Assembly: GCF_041080625.1 (NCBI RefSeq)
Contig: NZ_CP163518.1
Coordinates: 9,231,501 to 9,295,500, forward strand
Direction of reading: 5' to 3'
Length of the DNA stretch: 64,000 bases
DNA from: Streptomyces sp. CG1
GTDB taxonomy: Bacteria; Actinomycetota; Actinomycetes; Streptomycetales; Streptomycetaceae
Part shown: positions 26,099-33,743 of the stretch, piece by piece
Position numbering within the stretch: the first letter of the stretch is position 1
Layout of the letters: every line of letters starts with the position of its first letter
Translations under genes and position numbers: made by a program
Notes under the pieces: model-generated
The model's input: the letters and a program-made list of their open reading frames with translations, nothing else
Told to the model about the DNA's origin: nothing
Databases searched by the model: none

Positions 26099-26661
26099 GT
26101 CGTCGTCCCCGCCGGCCCTGCCCACGCGTACGACGGGGGCACCTCGGCGTGTGCCCTTCAAGGAACGACCGGATACACCGACGAGGGCCAACAGACCGAC
26201 TGGAAACGGTTCCAGAACCCGGTCGGTACCAAGCATGTGGTCGTGATCCACATGGATTTGTCGCGACTCCGTCGGCACGACCCTGCCCCTGACCTCGTAC
26301 TGCAACTGAGCCGTGGGGCGCAGCAGGCTGGACGGGGAACGCCTCCGACGGCAAGACCTGACTCGACCGCGGTCGGGCACGCGCAGGCGGGCGCGTCGAA
26401 CCAAGACATCTCGGTGAGGCCGCAGGAACGGAGTCCTCCAGCCGCCCGTGACGTTCACCAAGGCCAGGTCCGACTCCGCCGTCGACGCGTTCAAGGCCAC
26501 GCCTCACTCCACGGATCTCGTATCGCGGCGCTGGCCGTGCCGCGGTCGGCGAGGAACTGTGCGAGGCGGCCTCCACTGCTCGTCGGGCGATGCCTGCGGA
26601 TCGGTCGTGACGAGATCGATCGAGGGCACCCGCGGTCGGCAGAACGCCTTCCGCCCACGCC
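26099..26661. other. degenerate DNA between gene fragments
   Basis: No gene is recognised. A long plus-strand frame covers the stretch and contains a protein-like island (WKRFQNPVGTKHVVVIHMDL), but I cannot assign it. Most of the rest is Arg/Pro-rich noise. It is bounded by an MFS fragment and an IS5 fragment. Confidence 0.4.
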
Positions 26662-26766
26662 TGGCAGAACGCCTCACACTGGCTTGCGCGCTGGTACGAA
26701 CGGCGGGTCACCGTCATCGAAGCGGCCCTCGACCTCACCGACGCGATCATCACCGTCCGAGCCTGA
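26662..26766 (+). mobile_element. IS5-family transposase C-terminal fragment
   Basis: WQNASHWLARWYERRVTVIE followed by AALDLTDAIITVRA and a stop matches the C-terminal end of IS5-type transposases, where a YERR...DL.D.IITVR pattern closes the DDE domain. The rest of the element is gone. Confidence 0.65.
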
Positions 26767-26899
26767 TACGCCCAGCCTGGACCACCCACCGCTGCGACAC
26801 GCGCCCACGACGCCGACCATCACCGGTCGCCCGTCTGCGCGGCTTGTCGTACGTGCCTAGCGAGTCACAGTTGAGTAACGCCTACCCCGAAGGTGGTAT

Positions 26900-28540
26900 G
26901 TGATATTGCACATGCCACATGATGCCTCCATGACAAAAGCTAGAGCCCTGTTATCGGTCGTCGCCGTCCTCGGCGGAGTCTGCGCGGGTATCACCCCTGC
27001 TTCGGCTTCCCTGGCTGCGCCAGGGGGCACGGGTCAGGGGAAACTCGTCTGGAGTTCCTGCAACGATGCGACCACTCCTGCGCTGCAGTGCGCCATGCTC
27101 GAAGTGCCACTTGACTACACGCAGCCGAGCGGCGCCAAGATCAAGATCAAGGTGAACCGGCTCCCGGCCACCGCGCCCAAGAGCAAACGGCAGGGGCCCA
27201 TCCTGCTGAATCCCGGCGGCCCCGGCGACTCCGGTCTGTGGATGCCCGCCTACGTCTCCGGAAGGATTCCCCGGGACGTCGCCTCGACCTACGACTGGAT
27301 CGGCTTCGACCCGCGCGGCACCAACGCCAGCGAACCCCACGTCACCTGCGACGCACACTACTTCGACGCCGAGCGGCCGGACTACCAGGTCGGCCAGGCC
27401 ACGTCGCAGGCATGGCTGGAGAAGTCGGCAACGTACGCGGCCGACTGCACCGCGAACTGGAGCTGGTTCCTGCCGCACATGACCACCGTCGACAACGCGC
27501 GCGACATGGACAGCATCCGGCGGGCGCTCGGCGTCCAGAAGATCAACTTCTACGGGGGCTCGTGGGGCACCTCGCTGGGCTCGACGTACGGCCAGCTCTT
27601 CCCTTCGCACGTGCGCCGGATGGTGCTCGACAGCATCGTCGGCCCCACCATCAGCTGGTACGACCACAACATCCTGCAGGACAAGGAACACCAGCGCCGG
27701 TTCGACGCCTTCGCGGGATGGGCCGCCAGAGCCGACTCGGTCTACCACCTGGGCACGGACGCTGCCACCGTGGAGCAGAAGTACTATCAGGTCGAAACCG
27801 CGTTGCGGACCAGCCCGGTAGCCGCCGCCCCGGCCCCCGGCAAGATCGGCCCCGCAGAGTTCGAGGACACCTTCTACGGTGGCGGCTACAACTTCCTGCG
27901 CTGGCCGCAGATGGCCACCGTGCTGTCGGCCTACCTCACCAAGAACGACACCCGCCCGCTGCAGAGCGCCTATAACCGCTATGCCGCCCCGGGTGCCGAC
28001 GACGGCACCTTCCCGGCGTACAACGCGGTCCAGTGCACCGAGAACAACTGGCCGCGCGACTGGGAGTTCTGGAAGAGGGACCAGGCCAAGGTCAACGCCG
28101 TCGCGCCCTTCTACACCTACAACAACATGTGGTACAACGCCGCCTGCATGTTCTGGCCCTACCAGGGCAACCCGGCCGGCCGGCTGAAGATCACTGGCAA
28201 GGGCCTGCCGCCCGTCCTGCTCTTCCAGGCCACCGAGGACGCCGCCACCCCCTATCCCGGTGCCCTCGCCATGCACAAGGCACTGCCCGGATCCAAACTG
28301 GTCGTCCAGAACGGCGGCAGCTTCCACGAGATCCTCTTCCACGGCAACGCCTGCCTGGACGACACCTTCACCGACTACCTGCGAGACGGCCGCCTCCCCG
28401 CAGGCAAAGGCGTCATCGCCAAGACGTGCGCACCCGAACCCGACCCCACCCCGGTCTATGTGACGCCGCCCCCCGCCCCCGTGAAAGCCGAGCCCGCCCT
28501 GCCGGTCACAGACCCCCAGGCCATCCACGGCGCCAGGTGA
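26900..28540 (+). CDS. secreted S33-family tripeptidyl aminopeptidase-like hydrolase
   Basis: A 546-residue exported alpha/beta hydrolase of the SlpD/SlpE/Tap type, which removes tripeptides from N-termini outside the cell. The signal peptide ends near ASA after residue 36. The oxyanion region is LLNPGGPGDSG, the nucleophile lies in FYGGSWGTSLGSTYG, and a TAP-like C-terminal domain carries LLFQATEDAATPYPGA (Asp) and NGGSFHEILF (His). A Pro-rich tail follows. The start is ambiguous. GTG at 26900 has AAGG at good spacing; ATGs at 26912 and 26930 are also possible, and the last gives the most typical signal peptide. Confidence 0.88.
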   Translation: MILHMPHDASMTKARALLSVVAVLGGVCAGITPASASLAAPGGTGQGKLVWSSCNDATTPALQCAMLEVPLDYTQPSGAKIKIKVNRLPATAPKSKRQGPILLNPGGPGDSGLWMPAYVSGRIPRDVASTYDWIGFDPRGTNASEPHVTCDAHYFDAERPDYQVGQATSQAWLEKSATYAADCTANWSWFLPHMTTVDNARDMDSIRRALGVQKINFYGGSWGTSLGSTYGQLFPSHVRRMVLDSIVGPTISWYDHNILQDKEHQRRFDAFAGWAARADSVYHLGTDAATVEQKYYQVETALRTSPVAAAPAPGKIGPAEFEDTFYGGGYNFLRWPQMATVLSAYLTKNDTRPLQSAYNRYAAPGADDGTFPAYNAVQCTENNWPRDWEFWKRDQAKVNAVAPFYTYNNMWYNAACMFWPYQGNPAGRLKITGKGLPPVLLFQATEDAATPYPGALAMHKALPGSKLVVQNGGSFHEILFHGNACLDDTFTDYLRDGRLPAGKGVIAKTCAPEPDPTPVYVTPPPAPVKAEPALPVTDPQAIHGAR

Positions 28541-28572
28541 CGCAACGCAACGCTCCCGCTGGATAGGAGGGC

Positions 28573-28607
28573 CGGGTAGCCCCGGGCAATCGCCCCCGGG
28601 CTACCCG
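28573..28607. terminator. hairpin terminator after the peptidase gene
   Basis: CGGGTAGCCCCGGG and CCCGGGCTACCCG pair across a short loop with one bulged base. The hairpin is 33 bases after the peptidase stop. Confidence 0.8.
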
Positions 28608-28639
28608 ACCAGGTTCTGCGGCTCTGATCGACGTTTCGG

Positions 28640-28735
28640 GTCCAACGGGTGGGTGGGATGGAAGTCGGGCCGCTGCGGCAGCAGGATGGCGAGTTGGTCC
28701 CACAGCGGTCCGGTCAGCCATGACGGCAGCGCAGA
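28640..28735 (-). mobile_element. IS5-family transposase N-terminal fragment
   Basis: The minus strand reads SWLTGPLWDQLAILLPQRPD followed by FHPTHPL, a typical N-terminus of Streptomyces IS5-group transposases (LT..LW.....LLP). The frame then breaks. Confidence 0.6.
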
Positions 28736-28891
28736 AACAGGTCTCCCGTGATCACAGAGCGTCGTACTCCTTGATCACCGCACCTGTATCTGTCCCGCCT
28801 GTCCATCGGCCCCAACGTGCCCAGCCACGGGGCCCCTTGGAATGAGCCCGATCCCATGACTCCTTCCACCTAGGACGTGTTTGAGATGTGG

Positions 28892-28972
28892 TCACAGTCC
28901 TTGACGTATCAGGGTGAGTTGGACGGTGGCTTCGTAGCGGACGGCGAGCTTGTCGTACCGGTCGCGACGCCG
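28892..28972 (-). mobile_element. IS5-like transposase C-terminal fragment
   Basis: The minus strand ends RDRYDKLAVRYEATVQLTLI and a stop after RQGL. The W/RDRYDKLA.RYEATV pattern is the usual C-terminus of IS5/IS1182-like transposases of actinomycetes. The upstream catalytic part is not readable. Confidence 0.6.
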
Positions 28973-29074
28973 CGGGCCTGTTTCGACCGCCCCGTGATGC
29001 GCACCGCTATGCGCACTGTGCTGTGCTGAGCGATCGACGGCGAGCGTAGTGATCGGAGCAACGGCGGAAACCGC

Positions 29075-29226
29075 GTGCTCTGTATGACGTCGACGTCCAT
29101 CGTCCAGCAGCGATTCCACCCGGGCGCACGAGCACTCCTGGCCCGCCACGTGCACGCGGAGGGAGCCCGCGGAGTCCGTCGCATCCTCAAACGCCACCTG
29201 ATCGACGTCATCCGCCGAGCCACTGA
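29075..29226 (+). mobile_element. possible IS110-type transposase C-terminal fragment
   Basis: MTSTSIVQQRFHPGARALLA followed by GARGVRRILKRHLIDVIRRA resembles the end of IS110 transposases, where a P.TRAY..RR segment precedes R.LKR....V.R. The match is short and may be wrong. Confidence 0.35.
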
Positions 29227-29292
29227 CCCGAGACCGAGTCTCCTGGTGGCACCACATCACCCCACATGAGGTCCGCCGGGCACACGCATGGG

Positions 29293-29385
29293 GGCCTGAA
29301 AGCCGTGGCCGCCGAACTGAACGACCGCCCCAGAATGTCGCTCGGCTGGGAAACCCCAGCCGAGCGACTGAGCAGGGTGCTGAAC
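29293..29385 (+). mobile_element. IS30-family transposase C-terminal fragment
   Basis: GLKAVAAELNDRPRMSLGWE continuing TPAERLSRVL is the characteristic end of IS30 transposases (AAELN.RPRK.LGW.TPAE). Only about 30 codons remain. Confidence 0.75.
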
Positions 29386-29784
29386 AGGGTTCACACCGGC
29401 TCGAGGCGTCCCGAATCGCCCACACGCACCGGGTCCAACCCGGGCGGGCTGCTGGGTCGCTCCACTGGGCTGTGGGCGGTGAGTTGTTGCAGGCGGGCGG
29501 CCGTGCCGTCACAACGGGCACGCCACAGCCCGTACTTGGCCAGCAGGCCATTCGAGACCGTCAGGAGAGTCCTGTACGGTGCCGCGGCCAGGCCCTTGGA
29601 CGTATGACGTATGGGGGGCATAGTGGGCGCCTTCATCGGTGACGGTCAGCCAGCCGGTGAGCGTCCGCATGCCGAGTCCGATTCTGTGCGGGCGGCACTT
29701 TTGGCTAGGCGGCGCCCGTGACCGTCAGGGCGATACTCGTGACCTTGGCATCCGCCGCTGCACCCGCACCGTTCCTGGCTCCGC
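29386..29784. other. no recognisable gene
   Basis: An 81-codon minus-strand frame (29391-29636) reads MPPIRHTSKGLAAAPYRTLL in part. It has no clear ribosome-binding site and I do not recognise it. Nothing else is supported in this stretch between the IS30 and IS66 fragments. Confidence 0.35.
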
Positions 29785-30240
29785 TCAGCCGGCCGCGGTC
29801 AGCTCACGGATCAGCCGCGCGTCGCACAACTGGTAGCCGGTATGCAGCGACAGCGAGTCGTGCACCATGGTGCCGCGGAAGTGCCGCAGCATGCCGAGGA
29901 AATCGGCGCCGGAGCGGGCGCGGGGCGCCAGGTCCAGCAGGGCTCGGAGGAGGTTCAGGGAGCCGACCACCAGGTCGGCGGCCTCGGCCGGCGGGGGTGA
30001 GATCCAGCCGGTGGAGACCTTCGCACCGGTGAGGTCGGCGTTCAGCTGGGTGGTCCGCTCCACGGGAGCGTGTTGGAAGACGAGCGGGTGGGCCGCCAGG
30101 GACGCGCGGGCTTGGGCCTTACTGTGAAAGGCCGGAGCGTCGGCGACACCCTCGGGGATGTCAGTACAAGTGAGGCGCCCATATGGGCAGCGGATGTGGT
30201 GCAGCCGGTGCTCGGTGACCTTGGTTGTGGCTGGCGGCAT
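29785..30240 (-). mobile_element. IS66-family transposase fragment
   Basis: The minus strand reads TEHRLHHIRCPYGRLTCTDI, then VERTTQLNADLTGAKVSTGW, and RSGADFLGMLRHFRGTMVHD ending in YQLCDARLIRELTAAG. These are the zinc-finger exit, helical middle and start of the DDE domain of an IS66 transposase. The C-terminal catalytic half is absent and the N-terminus is degraded. Confidence 0.8.
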
Positions 30241-30649
30241 GTCGCTCACCTCGCGCCGGGTGCCCCTCCGAGGCGCGGCCTGGGAGCCGCCGCACGCCGC
30301 CGGACGTCGGCCGGGGGCTTCTGGCGTTGGCCCCTCGACTCCGCGGCGCTTCGAGAGGGGAAGGCGGCAATACGCACGGCCCCAGCGGCACGGCCTGCCA
30401 CTGCGTAGCTTGAGGCCAGGGCATGGTTTGCGATCCACGCACGTCTGACGTGCGAGGGCGGTGACGCACGTATGACGCATGAGGTTCTCCGAGGGTCCGG
30501 ATTCCGCTTTCGAATTGGCCTCTGACTTGCGTGTTTCCCGGAGGGAGTCAGACTGCACTCCTTCCCGATGAGAACAGGTTCTGAGAACGGATCCAAGATC
30601 AACGAAGGCGCTGCGGCCCGTTCTCGATCTTGCTCCGGATAAGGGCCGT
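30241..30649. other. transposon-derived and unassigned DNA
   Basis: Upstream of the IS66 fragment the minus strand shows Pro/Arg/Gly-rich scraps that may be the degraded N-terminus of the transposase. From about 30480 to the TetR stop at 30650 I see no gene. Confidence 0.4.
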
Positions 30650-31228
30650 TTATGAGAGGCGTCGCGGTCGGTGGACGAGGGGGAGGAAGATCGTGTCGAC
30701 GATCTCTTCGAGGACGCGGTCGGGTGCCGGCGCAAAGGTCGTCAGGATTTCGTGGCGCAGCAGGTCGAAGGGGAGGGACTTGATGCGTTCGCTGAGATGT
30801 TCCGGTGTGATCTCGCCGCGGGCGACGGCGCGGTCGAAGATCGCGTCGGCGGTGTTCTCGCGTCCTGTGGTGAGGAGGTCGCCGGGGGTGGTGCCTGTCT
30901 CCTGGTAGTAGCCGGCCAGGTGCACGCTCATGGCGGTGACGAGCTGGACGCGGGTGGCGTTGATCGTCCGCATGAGAGTGAGGACGTCCTCGCGCAGGCT
31001 CCCGGTGTCGGGGACGTCGACCCGGGACTGCTCCAGGACGTGGGTGATGGCCGCCCGGACGAGCTCGTCGCGGTCGGACCAGCGGCGGTAGAGCACGGGA
31101 GGACTGGTGCCGGCCCGCTGGACGACGGCGTCCATGGTGAACCTGGCGTAGCCATTGGCCGCGAGTTCTTCCCAGGCCGCATCGAGGAGCGCCTTCTCCA
31201 GTGCCGCTCCGCGGCGTCGCTCGGGCAC
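30650..31228 (-). CDS. TetR family repressor of the adjacent monooxygenase
   Basis: A 192-residue TetR protein. The DNA-binding domain spans about 10-55: ALLDAAWEELAANGYARFTM, DAVVQRAGTSPPVLYRRW. The C-terminal helical domain resembles the TetR_C_16/C_33-type ligand pocket. It diverges from the FAD-monooxygenase gene. The 98-base gap holds two inverted repeats that share AAGATAGG, one close to each start, so it probably represses both genes and is released by a small aromatic ligand. The ligand is inference from the monooxygenase class. Confidence 0.88.
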   Translation of the reverse strand: MPERRRGAALEKALLDAAWEELAANGYARFTMDAVVQRAGTSPPVLYRRWSDRDELVRAAITHVLEQSRVDVPDTGSLREDVLTLMRTINATRVQLVTAMSVHLAGYYQETGTTPGDLLTTGRENTADAIFDRAVARGEITPEHLSERIKSLPFDLLRHEILTTFAPAPDRVLEEIVDTIFLPLVHRPRRLS

Positions 31229-31240
31229 CCAAAACCTCCA

Positions 31241-31261
31241 TTGGATAGACTTGCCTATCTT
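31241..31261. promoter_or_regulatory. TetR operator-like repeat A
   Basis: GATAG-acttgc-CTATC is a perfect inverted repeat just upstream of the TetR start. Read on the minus strand it begins AAGATAGG, as does repeat B. Confidence 0.6.
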
Positions 31262-31288
31262 ATTTCGGCGCCCTAGCGTGAGGGCTGC

Positions 31289-31310
31289 AAGATAGGACTC
31301 TATATCTTAA
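31289..31310. promoter_or_regulatory. TetR operator-like repeat B
   Basis: AAGATA (31289-31294) and TATCTT (31303-31308) form an inverted repeat that ends where the AAGG ribosome-binding site of the monooxygenase gene begins. It shares AAGATAGG with repeat A. Repressor binding here would block transcription of the monooxygenase. Confidence 0.6.
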
Positions 31311-31326
31311 GGTGGTGTGGGCGGCG

Positions 31327-32826
31327 ATGGACTACGACGTGCTGGTGGTGGGCGCCGGGCCGGTCGGTTTGATGCTTGCGACGGAACTGCGGTTGGCCGG
31401 GGTCCGGGTGCTGGTCGTCGAACGGCGGACGGAGGTCGACACGGCGCTCAAGGCGGGCGCGTTCAACACCGCCTCCGCCGAGGCCTTCGAGCGGCGCGGC
31501 CTGCTCGGCGCGATGCAGGCGGTGCAGGGCCGGCAGCCGCTTCAGGGGGAGCGCGGGCGGGCGCCGTTCGTCGGGCACTTCGGCGGGATCCAGGTCCCGG
31601 CAGACCCGGTCGACGAGCAGGACCCCGGTCTGCGCGGACGTGGCCCGGATTGGTACGTCCAAGTCCCGCAGGCCGATGTGGAGCGGATTCTCGGGAAGCG
31701 CGCGGCGGAGCTGGACGTCGAGGTCCGGCGCGGGGTCGAGGTCCGTGGATTCGACGCGGACGAGACCGGTGTCACCGTTCACCTCGACCGCGGGGACGAG
31801 GTGCGCGTGGCGTGGCTCGTCGGCTGCGACGGAGGCCGCAGTCTCGTCCGCCGCCGAGCCGGCTTCGAGTTTCCTGGTACGGACCCGCAGATCACGGTCC
31901 GGCACGCGCTGGGCGTCATCGAGGGGGCGGAGCGCCTGGGGCGGGGTTGGCAGCACACCCCCACCGGCGTCTACGTCTACGGGCCGGAGCCGGGGCGTGT
32001 ACGCACCGTCGAACTGGACGGCCCCCCGGCGGACCGCGAGGCACCCGTCACCGCCGCCGAGATGGAGGCCAGTCTGCGGCGCGTCAGCGGCTCCGACGTC
32101 CGCGTGAGCGAGGTCAGCTTCGGCACGCGCTTCACGGACCATGCTCGGCAGGCGGCGACCTATCGGCGCGGGCGCGTGCTGCTGTGCGGCGACGCCGCGC
32201 ACGTGCACTCGCCGTTCAGCGGTCAGGGCCTGAACCTGGGGATCGGCGACGCCGTCAATCTGGGCTGGAAGCTCGCCGGCACCGTGCAGGGGTGGGCGCC
32301 CGAGGGCCTGCTCGACACCTACACCAGCGAACGGCACCCGATCGGCGCCCGGGTGCTCGACTGGACGCGCGCACAGGTGGCCGTGATGCGGGGCGACGCG
32401 TACAGCAGGGCCCTCCGGGGTGTGGTCACCGATCTTTTCGGCACCCGGGACGGCGCGACCTCCTACGTGAAGCTGATCTCCGGCCTGTGGCAGCACTACG
32501 ACCTGGGGGACGGCCACCCGCTGGTCGGCGCCGCGATGCCCAACCTCAGGCTCGACGACGGCACAAGGCTTTCCGACCACACCCACCGGGGCCGGGCCCT
32601 GCTTGTCGATCTCGCCGCGGACGACCTGCTGGCAACGCTGGCCAAGCCGTACGCCGGGCGCCTGGAGCTGGTCCAGGGCAGTTCGAGCGGCGCCGGGGTG
32701 AGCGGCTTGCTGGTGCGTCCGGACGGCTTCGTGGCCTGGGCGTCGGCCGACGGCGCCAGTGACCCCGCCAGCCTGGAAGCCGCCCTGACGCGCTGGTTGG
32801 GAGACGTCACGAGCCACTCCGACTGA
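31327..32826 (+). CDS. FAD-dependent aromatic monooxygenase (PheA/TetX-like)
   Basis: A flavoprotein hydroxylase of about 499 residues. The Rossmann motif is DVLVVGAGPVGLMLATELRL at the N-terminus. The conserved Asp-Gly motif is WLVGCDGGRSLVRRRAG (about 175), and the second FAD motif is VLLCGDAAHVHSPFSGQGLN (about 285). The C-terminal thioredoxin-like domain typical of phenol/polyketide hydroxylases is present. It should use NAD(P)H and O2 to hydroxylate an aromatic compound or antibiotic, in the cytoplasm. The ATG at 31327 is preferred (AAGGTGG about 11 bases upstream). It is controlled by the divergent TetR gene. Confidence 0.9.
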   Translation: MDYDVLVVGAGPVGLMLATELRLAGVRVLVVERRTEVDTALKAGAFNTASAEAFERRGLLGAMQAVQGRQPLQGERGRAPFVGHFGGIQVPADPVDEQDPGLRGRGPDWYVQVPQADVERILGKRAAELDVEVRRGVEVRGFDADETGVTVHLDRGDEVRVAWLVGCDGGRSLVRRRAGFEFPGTDPQITVRHALGVIEGAERLGRGWQHTPTGVYVYGPEPGRVRTVELDGPPADREAPVTAAEMEASLRRVSGSDVRVSEVSFGTRFTDHARQAATYRRGRVLLCGDAAHVHSPFSGQGLNLGIGDAVNLGWKLAGTVQGWAPEGLLDTYTSERHPIGARVLDWTRAQVAVMRGDAYSRALRGVVTDLFGTRDGATSYVKLISGLWQHYDLGDGHPLVGAAMPNLRLDDGTRLSDHTHRGRALLVDLAADDLLATLAKPYAGRLELVQGSSSGAGVSGLLVRPDGFVAWASADGASDPASLEAALTRWLGDVTSHSD

Positions 32827-32942
32827 TGCGGGGACCTTCGCACCGCCGGGGCGTCCGCTGCCTACACCCCTGCCCTGGTCCGCCACGACGGGCCGGATAC
32901 GGCCGGGTGGAACCTCCGCCTGAGCCGCTGGTGTTCACGGCA

Positions 32943-32992
32943 TCGGCCCCGGCCAACCGCCCCTTCCCCCGTGGGGCAATGGCCGGGGCCGA
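32943..32992. terminator. strong hairpin terminator after the monooxygenase
   Basis: TCGGCCCCGGCCA (32943-32955) and TGGCCGGGGCCGA (32980-32992) are a perfect 13-bp inverted repeat. A second stem, cgCCCC/GGGGca, is nested inside. Confidence 0.85.
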
Positions 32993-33069
32993 CTGATACC
33001 AGGCGGTTTGTACGCTCCAGTCACCTGGGCGGTGAGTGTGACGGCTCCCGTCCAGGCGTACGCAACCGG

Positions 33070-33186
33070 TCACCGGACCCATTCGTAGCCGTCGTCCGAG
33101 TCCCGTCCGGCATCCCGCTCATCGTCGCTGAGCAGGTCGTTCAACTCGTCCTCGGTGAACTCGCGTTGATCGTCCCGGGCTCTCAT
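33070..33186 (-). CDS. tiny acidic protein (38 aa), unassigned
   Basis: An ATG at 33186 opens a 39-codon frame on the minus strand. The product starts MRARDDQREFTEDELNDLLS and ends DDGYEWVR. It is very acidic and probably helical. It follows, 24 bases on, another small frame that is one base out of register (33211-33368). I do not recognise either. They lie next to an integrase fragment, so they may come from a lost mobile element. Confidence 0.35.
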   Translation of the reverse strand: MRARDDQREFTEDELNDLLSDDERDAGRDSDDGYEWVR

Positions 33187-33210
33187 GATGCAGACCCGCC
33201 CGAGGCCGGC

Positions 33211-33368
33211 TCAGGCGGCCTGGCCGAAGTCGGCGGCGGCCAGGTCCTCGTCGTGGAGCTGGGTGAAGTCGACGTCCAGCTCCGGGCCGTACGGTCCGGG
33301 CTGGATGCCGAGCTCGTGCGTGCTGTACTCGCCGAACCGGTTGGTGGCCTCGTCGTTGGGCCGGCCAT
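33211..33368 (-). pseudogene. small acidic protein gene with a one-base slip
   Basis: An ATG at 33368 reads MAGP, and after a single missing base the frame reads NDEATNRFGEYSTHELGIQP, then GPELDVDFTQLHDEDLAAAD and a TGA at 33211. With one base restored the product would be 52 residues, acidic and Pro/Gly-rich in the middle. Its start codon overlaps that of the integrase fragment on the other strand (CCATGG at 33365-33370). The family is unknown. Confidence 0.35.
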
Positions 33369-33525
33369 GGAGTCATCGAGAGACCTGGCGGCCCTGTCCG
33401 TGCCCCCGGCCGGAGAGCTGGTTGCGACGGACGACCCGTGGGAGCCCTACCGGCTCGCCGACGCGGCCGGGGGCCGGTCGAGGGGGCCGCTGCCTTCCTG
33501 CGATCTGCAGGCTGCGGGGCTCCGG
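33367..33525 (+). mobile_element. tyrosine-integrase-like N-terminal fragment
   Basis: From an ATG at 33367 the frame reads PPAGELVATDDPWEPYRLAD. After a frameshift it continues as VEGAAAFLRSAG. This is the N-terminal region I associate with Streptomyces phage-integrase-like proteins (DPWEPYRL.D..G..V...A.FL.DLQAAGR). The catalytic domain is absent. Confidence 0.5.
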
Positions 33526-33610
33526 CTGGATCGGCCGCGCCGTCGTCCTCGAGCTGACGGAGGCAGGCCACGAGGCAGTCGCCCTCGCCCGCTCCCACGC
33601 CTCGGCCGGA
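33515..33610 (+). pseudogene. NAD-dependent epimerase/SDR N-terminal fragment
   Basis: GSGWIGRAVVLELTEAGHEA followed by VALARSHASA matches the first Rossmann strand, turn and helix of an extended SDR (G.TGWIGRAVV.EL..AGHEV..LARS). The rest of the gene is missing. Confidence 0.6.
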
Positions 33611-33743
33611 CCGCCGCTGAGCCCAGGGCCGCGGTCCCGGGGGTGATTCGGACGCTGGCGCGCGGCGCTGACTTGTTCTGCCGTCAGCAGCCGGGGGGTG
33701 CACGGCCTGCCGGGCCGTCTCTGTCGACCCGCCCGCGCGGGCG

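Noticed and set aside
23642..26500. A 952-codon minus-strand frame under the MFS gene
   Set aside because: Composition is Arg/Gln/His/Pro-rich without membrane or catalytic motifs. The plus strand carries an intact MFS transporter.
26000..26860. A 286-codon plus-strand frame after the MFS gene
   Set aside because: Only its first 30 codons match a known protein (an MFS N-terminus). The rest mixes transposon debris in other frames, so it is not a single gene.
30246..31241. A 331-codon minus-strand frame over the TetR gene
   Set aside because: It is an alternative frame of the TetR gene and of the IS66 upstream debris; its translation is an Arg/Pro/His-rich repeat without a fold.
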